Assembly (NCBI RefSeq): GCF_030389965.1
Contig: NZ_CP128400.1
Coordinates: 682,001-746,000, forward strand
Direction: 5' to 3'
DNA: 64,000 bases
Source of the DNA: Candidatus Chlorohelix allophototropha
GTDB taxonomy: Bacteria > Chloroflexota > Chloroflexia > Chloroheliales > Chloroheliaceae
A program made the position numbers and the translations under genes. This document shows, piece after piece, positions 1 to 8,721 of this stretch. The first letter of the stretch is position 1. Each line of letters begins with the position of its first letter. The notes under the pieces were generated by a model. It worked only from the letters and a program-made list of their open reading frames with translations, made no database searches and was not told the origin of the DNA.

Positions 1-1279
1 TTCTGGGTAAGAAGGGGATGTCTGAAAACTAAATTCCCTCCACAATCCCCTTCTTACCCCGGCTAAAAGATCACCGAAAGTCAAATGCTCCTTGCGATAC
101 CAGGCACTCTGCGCTGGTTTTAATTTCCCTGCCTGATACAGCTTCTCGCCTATCAATGCTACCAGGTTGTATAGCCCTAATAGTAATGGAGTGCTTCGCT
201 CACTCGCCCTGTCACTCCAGTACCGCTGGGTTTCAAAGCCTAAATGGGCTCGGCTTTCTTCAAATGTTACTTCCAGTGACCACCTTTTCACAAATTCAAC
301 TACTATTTCCCCGGTTGGTTGCCCCAGATCGGTAGAGAAAAAGGCTCGAACCTGCTCTTCTTTCTCCGGGTCTCGTACCAACACCCACCTGATCGGTAGT
401 GGGGTCTCCCCGGTGTGATACCATAATGCAGTTCCGCTACTCAGTTCTAACCTTTTGAGCTTTCCTCCATACCATTCTAATTGGCTAAATTAAATTGCCA
501 ACTGGTGGTTGCATCTGTCAGGCGTTCGTTTAGATTTGGTTGCCGCTTGCCTACCACTCTTGGTCTGCCCGTCCAGGCTCGCAAATCTCCCACCGGGTCG
601 AATAGCCTAGCATCCAGTCTAAGCGGGGCAATCAATGTAATATCAAGCTCCCGGCACTGGTGCCCAAATTTAAGGGCACTGTAAGCGCTATCGCCCACCA
701 GTTTCAGTTTTAGCTTGGGCTACCACCGTCTCATTACCCTGAGTAGTTGAGCCGCTACCTCCAATACTGTCTTATGCCGCACCCCTAATTTCTGGCTGGT
801 TTTAGGGGTAAGAACGGTAGCAGTTAAAAAAGGTAAAGCCCAGTACAAAGCGCTCCAGGGCACTTTTACCGCTAGGGCTATCGCAGACCACTATTGGTTA
901 TATTAAGTCCACCACTGGAAAGCAGGCTATCCCGCCAATGACCTCGTTTGCTTAGTTTGCGACCCCAACGCCGTTCTAACGTTTCATCAATTACCAGGGT
1001 AACTTCCTGGTCAGAACCTACAAACTGTTGCAGCAGGACTGCCAATAAGGTACGGCTAAGCAAAAGGGTAGAATAACGTGCCTGGTTGAGCAGATGGTGG
1101 AATTTGGCATAATTAGGGTTATTGGCTAATCCCAGGTAACGCAGAGCCGCGCTAACCGTATGCCGACCCCTGGTTAATATTACCCCGGAAAACAACAACA
1201 GCATTTTCTGAAAAGTAGGGCGGGTAAAATGTGGGCGGAAATGCCCCAACACGGTTATAATTTCAGTTGGAAGGAACAT
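1..1279 (-). pseudogene. Decayed DDE transposase (IS701/DDE_5-like), runs off the left edge
   Basis: Reading leftward from 1279, an N-terminal part (to about 878) carries a LVIDET motif typical of the first catalytic Asp of DDE_5-type transposases. The frame then breaks near 880. It resumes with an in-frame TAG near 720, continues through VGDSAYS (second Asp region), and breaks again near 480. An open stretch from 480 to position 1 follows, containing the C-terminal signature RWSLEVTFEESRAHLG. At least two frameshifts and one stop separate recognisable pieces of one protein, so it cannot make an intact transposase. The family name is tentative; the pseudogene status is clear. The element's left end lies outside the window. 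Confidence 0.8.
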
Positions 1280-1687
1280 TTTCTCCTCGCTTTCGATAGT
1301 GGTTTGGTGATTACTATCTTAGCAGAGCTCTGTTCCTTCCTTTTTATTTGCTTGTTAAAGTCCTATTTTTGTTCAAACTCGAGCTTAGACAGAGTAGAAT
1401 TGTGAGATAAATCATTTGAAACAACCGCAATTATTATTAGTCTTATACTAAACTAGTCGCGATGAAGAGTCTTTTGAATAAAGTTTTCTGCCACCGCTGC
1501 ACCACCTTCAAATTAGAGCGTTTGAGCGCGAGTTTCCGCTTTTATTTCTGAGAATAGCATAGCATATTAAGTCCAGAGTAGCGGTTAAAAGCTTTAGCAT
1601 GACTGAACTTTAACCCTAAAAGGGTATTTTAATACTGTGAATTAATTGTATAATATTTTTACTAGATTTTAACCTTTATTTACGACA
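1280..1687. other. Intergenic region, no gene seen
   Basis: This 408-bp AT-rich stretch lies between the transposase remnant and the kinase gene. A TATAAT box at 1649-1654 sits 34 bp before the first possible kinase start and could be its -10 element, but the matching -35 position is poor. No RNA gene or ORF was recognised. Confidence 0.4.
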
Positions 1688-3274
1688 ATGGGTAGCGTCG
1701 GAAAGCGGGGTCTTATGCCTTTAGAAAATACTCAGCTTGGTGCATATCGGTTACTTTCCCCCGTAGGTCGGGGTGGAATGGCTGAAGTATGGCTAGCAAA
1801 TCAACTTAATTTGAATCGTGAAGTCGCCATAAAAATTATTCCCAATCGTAATGATACCAATGACGAGCTTAATATTACCGCTCGTTTCGAACGTGAAGCA
1901 CGTGCTATTGCTCGTCTTGACCACCCTGCTATCCTGCCTGTGATTGATTTCGGTAACACTGATGAGTATCTCTATTTGGTGATGCCTTACCTACGTGGTG
2001 GTAGTTTGCAGGAACGTATCAAGCGCGAGACACTAACCCGCGTGCAGGCTTTCGAGATTTTCGGGCAAGTTTTGAGCGGGTTGACTTATGCCCACTCTCG
2101 CGGAATAATTCATCGTGATCTTAAGCCCGCTAATATACTGCTATATGATGAACGACGCGCCGTGATCGCCGATTTTGGGGTTGCTAAAACACTGGGAGAA
2201 AATGTCAATCTTACCCAAACGGGTTCAGCGGTAGGTTCACCGCTATATATGGCACCAGAACAATTTATGGGGCAAGCCGATTATCGCAGTGACCTCTATT
2301 CGATGGGTGTTATTCTGTTTCAGCTTCTCACTGGCAGGGTAGTATATTCCGGTACTACTTCGTGGGAAATTGCCACAAAGCATTTCAGCGATGCTTTACC
2401 ACTGCCCGACCAGATGGTGCCGCTCCCGTTAGAGCAATTTCTTACTCGTGCTTTGCACAAGCGTCCCGAAGGACGTTTTGCAAGCGCACAAGAGATGGAA
2501 ACTGCGTTTCATGAAGCTGCCCGCCGAGTCACTTCTGCCGATTTGCAGGTTAGACCTGTAAGGCAAGCGCAAGGGGCGATAGCGACTCCTTCTTCCGCAC
2601 CACAATATTCCAACCCTGCTAATGTTTATACAATACCGTTAACGCCTACACCCAATCATCCCGCCACCTATTATCCGGCGAATTCAGGCGGTATTCCTAC
2701 CGGGTTGCAACCAAATGTAAATTATGGCGCGGCGGTACCGCCTTATCCCACTCCTACTCCACCACCTGCCCCTGCTAAAAAATCTTCTATGCCGCTTATC
2801 ATAGGTGGTGTAGCGGCAATGTTATTGGTGGCTGTTACTGCGCTACTATTGTTTGTTTTCCTCGGCAATTCTACTGCCAAAACTGCCAGTAATAGCAATG
2901 TGACGGTAGTGACAACTGTGGCAGGTAACGCCCCTTCTTTAAAGGTGCAAATTAATCCTGCTAGTGGCACTAAAGTTTCAGGTTTTGGTGTAATTACGGA
3001 TATGGGCAATGGACAGGTTCGAGTTGAAATGAATATTACCGGACTAGAACCCGGTGCGCATAATTCTCACATTCATAGTGGTTCTTGCGCAAATCTCGGT
3101 CCAATCGAATATGCGCTGAACCCTTTACAAGCAGATTCGAGCGGCAAAGCACAAACTGTCACAGTTGTTTCCGCCAGTTTCGCCGAAGTTACCAGGGGCG
3201 GTTTGTATCTGAATGTCCATAATGAAACGGGTACACCGACTTATAATGCCGGTTGTGGAGATATAATCTCTTAA
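1688..3274 (+). CDS. Membrane Ser/Thr protein kinase with CHRD-like extracellular domain
   Basis: A Hanks-type kinase domain occupies about residues 20-275. It shows the Gly loop VGRGGMAEVW, ATP-binding Lys49, HRDLKPAN with catalytic Asp144, DFG at 162-164 and APE at 189-191. A Pro/Tyr-rich linker (290-365) leads to one membrane helix (369-393). The outer part (415-528) is not PASTA. It resembles CHRD/Cu-Zn-SOD-like beta domains, with HNSHIHSGSC, Cys467 and Cys523. The kinase would phosphorylate cytoplasmic Ser/Thr targets in response to an unknown outside cue. The second Met (1715) is an equally good start, because the Gly loop follows closely and GGGG lies upstream. The gene is monocistronic. 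Confidence 0.9.
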   Translation: MGSVGKRGLMPLENTQLGAYRLLSPVGRGGMAEVWLANQLNLNREVAIKIIPNRNDTNDELNITARFEREARAIARLDHPAILPVIDFGNTDEYLYLVMPYLRGGSLQERIKRETLTRVQAFEIFGQVLSGLTYAHSRGIIHRDLKPANILLYDERRAVIADFGVAKTLGENVNLTQTGSAVGSPLYMAPEQFMGQADYRSDLYSMGVILFQLLTGRVVYSGTTSWEIATKHFSDALPLPDQMVPLPLEQFLTRALHKRPEGRFASAQEMETAFHEAARRVTSADLQVRPVRQAQGAIATPSSAPQYSNPANVYTIPLTPTPNHPATYYPANSGGIPTGLQPNVNYGAAVPPYPTPTPPPAPAKKSSMPLIIGGVAAMLLVAVTALLLFVFLGNSTAKTASNSNVTVVTTVAGNAPSLKVQINPASGTKVSGFGVITDMGNGQVRVEMNITGLEPGAHNSHIHSGSCANLGPIEYALNPLQADSSGKAQTVTVVSASFAEVTRGGLYLNVHNETGTPTYNAGCGDIIS

Positions 3275-3494
3275 TTATTCGATGTAAATTTTGGAGATTA
3301 GCTTCATTTGACGTTTTTGGGGGTTACAGAATTCCTAACTTGCAGTGAAAAATAATTCCAAAAGTCTCTGAAACCCCATTTTGGTCAACTATATATGTGT
3401 TTTCCTAGATCGTAGAATGTCGAGCTTTATATTTCCCTAACCCAGCATAACTAAACGCGAAAAACTGCCGTGCATCTTAATTTCAAGTTCAAAC

Positions 3495-3523
3495 TTGACA
3501 ATGGAACAAATAAATGATATTAA
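3495..3523 (+). promoter_or_regulatory. Sigma70-type promoter of the TetR gene
   Basis: TTGACA (3495-3500) and TATTAA (3518-3523) are separated by exactly 17 bp and lie 44 bp before the TetR start codon. The -10 box overlaps the operator-like repeat at 3521-3538. Confidence 0.7.
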
Positions 3524-3538
3524 CTTACGTGTTAGTTA
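3521..3538. promoter_or_regulatory. Putative TetR autoregulatory operator
   Basis: An imperfect inverted repeat has half-sites TAACTTA and TTAGTTA around the spacer CGTG (6 of 7 positions symmetric). It has the same half-site (TNACTTA) and the same 4-bp spacer as the perfect repeat at 4206-4231. It overlaps the -10 box, so bound repressor would block its own promoter. Confidence 0.6.
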
Positions 3539-3566
3539 GCTAAATTATTGGAGCTGTCCAGAACCT

Positions 3567-4190
3567 ATGAAATCTGATTTAAGAACTACGGATACGAAAG
3601 AGCGGGTAATTGCCGAAGCACTGCGGCTTTATCAGCTTGGCGGTTATAGCTATCTGAATATGGATCATATTGCCAGAACTCTCAAGATTACCCGTCCTGC
3701 TCTTTATTTTCATTTTCCGGGCGGCAAAGACCAACTCATAATTGAGGTTATAAAATCTTGGGGTGAAGAAGTAATCAAGCAGGTGGAAACCGCAATTCGA
3801 GAAAATGAAGATGTCAGAACTCGCTTAAAGCATATCATGTACGGAGTTACGCTCTTACCTCTTCCCGATGATAAAGAAATAGCCCAAGCGCAACTATGCC
3901 ATCTTAATCAGCAAGCACAGGAACAGATGCACCTGTTTATTATCTCGATTAACCGAATAATTACCGGTGTAATCGAGGAAGGTATTTGCAAGGGAGAGTT
4001 ACGGCAGGTTGACCCTAACATTGTATTTATCAGCTTTACAGGTTTATGCCATCAGGTTGAAAAATTGCCGGTTATACGTCAATTACTTCCTCAGGAATTT
4101 GCCAATAAATTTCCTGATACTGTGGAAGAGTTAGCCGATAAACTGCTTGAGCTTTGGTTCGAGGGCATAATTGCTCGTTGTACTACCTAA
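3567..4190 (+). CDS. TetR/AcrR-family transcriptional repressor
   Basis: The protein is 207 aa. The N-terminal 60 residues form the TetR helix-turn-helix: a KERVIAEALRLYQLGGY helix, then MDHIARTLKITRPALYFHF. The remainder is the helical ligand-binding and dimer domain. GGAG lies 12 bp before the ATG. It stands directly upstream of an MFS exporter in the same direction with an 84-bp gap, and matching operators lie before both genes. This is the usual layout for a drug-responsive repressor that controls itself and a pump. The inducing compound cannot be read from sequence. Confidence 0.9.
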   Translation: MKSDLRTTDTKERVIAEALRLYQLGGYSYLNMDHIARTLKITRPALYFHFPGGKDQLIIEVIKSWGEEVIKQVETAIRENEDVRTRLKHIMYGVTLLPLPDDKEIAQAQLCHLNQQAQEQMHLFIISINRIITGVIEEGICKGELRQVDPNIVFISFTGLCHQVEKLPVIRQLLPQEFANKFPDTVEELADKLLELWFEGIIARCTT

Positions 4191-4205
4191 TTATTCGCGG
4201 CTTTA

Positions 4206-4231
4206 AAACTGACTTAACTGTAAGTCAGTTT
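4206..4231. promoter_or_regulatory. Perfect inverted repeat, likely TetR operator for the MFS gene
   Basis: Perfect 11-bp arms, AAACTGACTTA and TAAGTCAGTTT, flank ACTG, 44 bp before the MFS start. There is no T-run after it, so an operator fits better than a terminator of the TetR gene. It shares its core with the repeat at 3521-3538. Confidence 0.65.
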
Positions 4232-4274
4232 ACTCAAATAAATGATATCTAATTGAATATCGAAAGGATCATTT

Positions 4275-5879
4275 TTGATGACAAAAGGGAGAAAGTATGC
4301 CATCGCCCTAACTGCTGCGTTAGGTTTAATAATGGGCATACTCGATAATACAATTGTGAATATCGCGCTGGTGCCGATTGCTAAGGAGCTAAAGATTGAT
4401 CTCAGCACTGTGCAGTGGCTGGTGACCGGTTACTTCTTGGCGCAAGCAGCAGTAATCCCGGTAGCCGGATATTTGGGAAATCGTTTCGGCAGTCGGCGCA
4501 TATTCATGGGGTCTGTAGCGATATTCACCCTTGGCTCGCTATTATGTGGCGTTACACAAGACCCTACAATGCTGATCACTTTCCGCGTGCTGCAAGGTAT
4601 CGGCGCGGGTGCGCTCTTCCCGTTGGGTCAGGCGCTTGCTCTCGACCCTTTCGAGCCACACGAAAGACCCGCCGCAATGTCTTTGCTGGTAATTCCTATC
4701 CTGTTGGGACCGATATTGGGACCAATTCTGGGTGGTTGGTTGAACGATAGCTTTGGATGGCAATACCTATTCCTGATTAATGTGCCAATCGGTTTTATAA
4801 CCGTTTTCCTGACTTGGCGAGTTATGCCCCACGATCATCATCGTACCCCCGAAGAACTGGCTAAGAGCAAGCAGTTCGACTATGTGGGGTTGGTGCTTTC
4901 CACTATGGGTGTGTTGGGCATAGTATATGGCTTTTCGCTGGTAAATGAAGTTGACCCGGCTACCCGCACCCAACTTAACCCTTCTGGTATAGCCTATGGT
5001 TGGGGTTACTGGCTGGTGTGGACGTTGGTGGGGGTTGGAACGGCGCTGGTTGCTGCTTTCTGCCTTTACGAGTTGCGCAGACCAGACCCGATGCTGGATT
5101 TAAGAATGTTTAAGAAATATAGTTTCACTATTGCTACGATTGTTTCCTGCGTTATCAGTGGCACAGTGTTTGGGGCATTGCTACTGCTGCCCGTATTCCT
5201 GCAACAAATTCGTACGCCTCATCTTACTGCGCTAGATACCGGATTGGCATTGATTCCGCAGGGAATAGGTTCATTAATCGGAGCAGGGTTGGGCGGACCC
5301 TTATTCAATAAGCTAGGCGGACGCATTATAACCGGAGCAGGTGCAATTTTTGTAATAATTGCGCTATGGCAATTCGGTAATCTCACACCTACTACCGATG
5401 GTTGGGCGATGACTCCTTGGAACTTCTTACTTGGGATGGGGCTTGGTCTGACCTTTATACCTTCGCAAACGTTGGCTTTCCTTTCGTTGCGAGGAACGGC
5501 TCTGACCAAAGCCAGTTCGCTGCTTAATGTCACCCGTCAAATAGCCGGTTCGGTGGCTACAGCAATTACAATTACTCTGCTGGGTCAACAAACTACTTAT
5601 CACTTTAATTTGTTGCAGGCTGATGCTATCAAGAATCTACCGGCAGGCGCACCCACTCCGAATCCGGCAGACCCGCAATATGCGCAAGCGATGCAGCAAC
5701 TAGGCGCACAGGCGGGAACCAACGGCATTAACGATGTCTTTATCTATCTGGCAATCGGTACAGTTCTGGTGTTCTTGCTCTCCTTTGCCCTACCCAGTCG
5801 CAAGAATGTCATTGCGATGGAGGAAGAAGCCGAGCGATTGCACGGTAGTCTGGAAGTTGCGCCTATTCATATAGGATAA
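4275..5879 (+). CDS. MFS multidrug exporter, DHA2 (EmrB/QacA) family
   Basis: The 534-aa protein has about 14 membrane helices, as expected of the DHA2 drug:H+ antiporter family. Early residues read LGLIMGILDNTIVNIAL, the family's helix-1 signature. The motif A-like loop GYLGNRFGSRRIF follows helix 2, and the motif C-like GPILGPILGGWL lies in helix 5. AAAGGA precedes the ATG. It would export hydrophobic or cationic toxins from the inner membrane using the proton gradient. It is under probable control of the adjacent TetR protein, and a nitroreductase follows 112 bp downstream, which fits a xenobiotic-defence unit. Confidence 0.92.
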   Translation: MMTKGRKYAIALTAALGLIMGILDNTIVNIALVPIAKELKIDLSTVQWLVTGYFLAQAAVIPVAGYLGNRFGSRRIFMGSVAIFTLGSLLCGVTQDPTMLITFRVLQGIGAGALFPLGQALALDPFEPHERPAAMSLLVIPILLGPILGPILGGWLNDSFGWQYLFLINVPIGFITVFLTWRVMPHDHHRTPEELAKSKQFDYVGLVLSTMGVLGIVYGFSLVNEVDPATRTQLNPSGIAYGWGYWLVWTLVGVGTALVAAFCLYELRRPDPMLDLRMFKKYSFTIATIVSCVISGTVFGALLLLPVFLQQIRTPHLTALDTGLALIPQGIGSLIGAGLGGPLFNKLGGRIITGAGAIFVIIALWQFGNLTPTTDGWAMTPWNFLLGMGLGLTFIPSQTLAFLSLRGTALTKASSLLNVTRQIAGSVATAITITLLGQQTTYHFNLLQADAIKNLPAGAPTPNPADPQYAQAMQQLGAQAGTNGINDVFIYLAIGTVLVFLLSFALPSRKNVIAMEEEAERLHGSLEVAPIHIG

Positions 5880-5990
5880 TAACCCAAATGAATTTTAGTC
5901 TTAAGCTTGTTATTCTATGGAACAGCGTAGTTAGAAGAATGCAAGTTGTGAAGCAGATATATAGTTATTAACTAGAAAAGAGAAAAACCA

Positions 5991-6599
5991 ATGACCAAAC
6001 TTGCAGAAACAAGTTATGCAATTCACGAACTTCTCGCAAATCGCTGGAGTCCCCGCGCCTTTTCCAGCCAACCGGTGGAAGAGGAAAAACTTCTGAGTCT
6101 TTTTGAAGCGGCACGTTGGTCGCCTTCCGGCGGGAACAGTCAGCCGTGGTCTTTCATTGTCGGTACTGAAAGTGACCCGGAAACGCACCAAAAGATTTTT
6201 GATGTTTTAGTTCCCGGAAATCAGCTTTGGAATAAAAACGTTCCAGTGCTGGTGTTGTCGGTGGCAAAAATGGCTCTCCAACCCGAAAAGCCCTATCGCT
6301 GGGCTTTGTACGATGTTGGTCAGGCGGTGGCACACCTGACGGTTCAAGCAGGAGCTTTAGGCTTGTATGTCCATCAAATGGCAGGGTTCGACCCTGAAAA
6401 AGCCCGGCAAGTTTTCCAGATACCGGAAGGGTATGAGGCAGTAACCGCAATTGCAATCGGCTATCCCGGCGATGCTGACCAATTGTCTGAACCTCTTCGG
6501 GAACGCGAACTAGCGCCGCGCACTCGCAAATCTCTTTCGGAGTTTGTATTTAAAGGAAGCTGGAATCAACCATTGAAGCTACCGGAAACTGAGATTTAG
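5991..6599 (+). CDS. Nitroreductase-family FMN oxidoreductase
   Basis: The 202-aa protein has the nitroreductase fold signatures. NRWSPRAFSS binds FMN phosphate near the N-terminus, AARWSPSGGNSQPWSF follows, and a C-terminal AIAIGYPGDAD segment is present. Members reduce nitro groups, quinones or flavins with NAD(P)H; the substrate here is not predictable. It lies 112 bp after the MFS exporter in the same direction and is followed by a strong terminator, so it may share the TetR-controlled transcript. Length and motifs are complete. Confidence 0.88.
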   Translation: MTKLAETSYAIHELLANRWSPRAFSSQPVEEEKLLSLFEAARWSPSGGNSQPWSFIVGTESDPETHQKIFDVLVPGNQLWNKNVPVLVLSVAKMALQPEKPYRWALYDVGQAVAHLTVQAGALGLYVHQMAGFDPEKARQVFQIPEGYEAVTAIAIGYPGDADQLSEPLRERELAPRTRKSLSEFVFKGSWNQPLKLPETEI

Positions 6600-6632
6600 G
6601 GAGATTCTTTCCAGCCCTTCTAATTATTAAAG

Positions 6633-6692
6633 GACTTTCGTCTGGAATGTTAAGGATGAATCTGAAACATTTCTAAGACGAAAGTCTTTTTT
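6633..6692 (+). terminator. Rho-independent terminator after the nitroreductase gene
   Basis: An 11-bp perfect stem GACTTTCGTCT / AGACGAAAGTC (6633-6643 with 6676-6686), with partial pairing in the 32-nt loop, is followed by six T (6687-6692). Confidence 0.8.
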
Positions 6693-6960
6693 AGAGAACC
6701 ATTGGCAATGCCGTCCAAAACTAAACTATCGTTGATTCCCATTACTGCCAGCATTTTGGCGATTGTTCCGCCTTTTCCTGCCTACTTCTGCGTATATTGG
6801 GTTCATTAAGCTTTCCTCCCACACCCTTTTCGGGATTCCACCCTTTTTTTGTACGGTTGTTCGTTAGCGAGAAACAAAAAGAGAACTTTCCAGACTTATT
6901 TCGTTTTTATTGATGTAAGATAGAAATAAGAGGGTAAATTGTACCGGATAAACAAATTTT

Positions 6961-8706
6961 ATGAGTAATGGCATTTTGAAAAAAGCGGGAATAGGCTTTG
7001 TATCGCTGCTGATATACTTGCTGGCAGGGCTTGCGTTGTGGTTCAGCCTTTCCCATCCAAAAGAGCAGGCTAACCCGCTCATACCGCAACCTGATGCACA
7101 GGTTACTTTGTTAGCGGTGGGTGATGTAATGTTGGGTAGAGATGTAGCGTTATCTTCTGCTGCTGCGCCTGAGAAAAGTGATTATCCCTTTGCGGTCATG
7201 TCCAAACTGCGGAAAGGCGCTGACCTGATATTCGGGGATCTTGAATCGCCCATAGTCGCACCTGTGAACCGCGCAAATGCCAGTTCAGGCGGCTATCTTT
7301 TCCCGGCTGACCATGAATCGGCGGGAGCGTTAAAACGAAACGGCTTTGATATAGTAACGCTTGCAAACAATCACAGCCTTGATTATGGAATCGCAGGGTT
7401 GCGTGATACTCTAAGCAATCTGAAGTTTGCGGGGGTGGCGTATGTTGGGGCTGGTGATGATGCAGCAACGGCAAATCAGGTAGTGTATATAGAGCGGAAC
7501 GGTTTGAAGCTGGCGTTTATTGCGGCTACTTCGGTCTATCCTTCCGGGTTGGATGAACTGCAGGCGGCTAGTTCTCCGGTCGCGCTATTTGAACCCAAAA
7601 AGATTCTTGAAGCGATTCGGCAAGCGCGTACACAAGCAGATGCGGTAATTGTAGCTTTGCATTGGGGCGATGAGTATAATTCGGCGGCTTCTACAGCCCA
7701 ACGTGATTTTGCTACACAGGCTTCCGAAGCAGGGGCAGACCTTATAATAGGCGCACATTCGCATGTGGTCGGTGATTTTGAGATTATGAATCACACCTTT
7801 GTAGCATACAGTCTCGGTAATTTTGTGTTTGATAGTCGCTTCCCGCCAGAAACCCGCCAAAGTGTAGGACTTTACATAAAGCTGGATAAACGCGGAGTAT
7901 CCGCCGTGTCAGCCGTACCGCTAAAGATTGAAGCAAACCGCCCAGATTATTATAAACCGAGTGAGCTTGAAACCGCTTTTACTGCTCTTTCGGGACACTC
8001 GCTTAACTTACCACCCACCGAAGCAGCATTCTGGAATGGTAGCGAGTGGCGAACTACTCCCGCGCTTGCCTATATGCGTGAGTCGAAAGCGGATAGCGTA
8101 AGCTTGCCCGTTTCTAGAACCGTTCAAGTCAGGGATATTGTGGCAGATAAGGGCGGCTATACCACCGGACGCGCCGTTGAAGATTTCAGCAAGGAATTGC
8201 AAACGGCCGAACGGATTGAGTTGAAGAACGGTACGTTGCGAATTTGGCGGTTTGACTTGAATAGCGCAAGCTGGAAATTGATCTGGGAAACTAAGGCGGG
8301 CTGGCAAGTAGAGCAATTTGATTTTGGAGATGCAGACGCGGACGGCAGACCTGAGTTGATGTTCAGCATGTGGAAAAACGATGGTTGGGATGACGCAGGG
8401 CAATATCGCAGCCATCCGTTTGTTTATGGTTGGCGAAGGGATGCTTTTCGTCCTGTTTGGGCAGGTTCAGCCCTAACAGACCCCATCAGGGAATTTGCGC
8501 TGACCGACCTTGCCGACGATGGCGGTAACGAACTGGTAGTGCTTGAGGGAAAATATTCGGATGAACGCACTACCCCGGCGCGTTACTTTACAATCTGGCG
8601 TTGGATGGGTTGGGGCTATGAGTTGTTATACCGAAGTGAAGCCGGTAGCTATACGGCTTTATCAGAACTTCCGGGTCAACCATATGTATTTTTCAGGCAT
8701 AATTGA
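6961..8706 (+). CDS. CapA-family membrane-anchored metallophosphatase-fold protein
   Basis: The protein is 581 aa. An N-terminal membrane anchor or uncleaved signal (residues 10-30) is followed by a CapA/PgsA-type domain (about 45-320). It carries the metal-site motifs VGDVMLGRD, GDLESP, LANNHSLDYG, HWGDEY and GAHSHVV. The C-terminal 200 residues contain FG-GAP/VCBS-like segments (DADADGRPELMF; DLADDGGNELVV), suggesting a small beta-propeller outside the cell. CapA proteins act in poly-gamma-glutamate or other cell-envelope polymer metabolism; the substrate here is unknown. No clear Shine-Dalgarno precedes the ATG. The next gene follows after 15 bp, so the two probably form an operon. Confidence 0.85.
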   Translation: MSNGILKKAGIGFVSLLIYLLAGLALWFSLSHPKEQANPLIPQPDAQVTLLAVGDVMLGRDVALSSAAAPEKSDYPFAVMSKLRKGADLIFGDLESPIVAPVNRANASSGGYLFPADHESAGALKRNGFDIVTLANNHSLDYGIAGLRDTLSNLKFAGVAYVGAGDDAATANQVVYIERNGLKLAFIAATSVYPSGLDELQAASSPVALFEPKKILEAIRQARTQADAVIVALHWGDEYNSAASTAQRDFATQASEAGADLIIGAHSHVVGDFEIMNHTFVAYSLGNFVFDSRFPPETRQSVGLYIKLDKRGVSAVSAVPLKIEANRPDYYKPSELETAFTALSGHSLNLPPTEAAFWNGSEWRTTPALAYMRESKADSVSLPVSRTVQVRDIVADKGGYTTGRAVEDFSKELQTAERIELKNGTLRIWRFDLNSASWKLIWETKAGWQVEQFDFGDADADGRPELMFSMWKNDGWDDAGQYRSHPFVYGWRRDAFRPVWAGSALTDPIREFALTDLADDGGNELVVLEGKYSDERTTPARYFTIWRWMGWGYELLYRSEAGSYTALSELPGQPYVFFRHN

Positions 8707-8721
8707 AAGGACTAGAAGCTA

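Noticed and set aside
4206-4231. Terminator of the TetR gene
   Set aside because: The hairpin is AT-rich and lacks a T-run, and its core repeats the site over the TetR promoter, so an operator is more likely.
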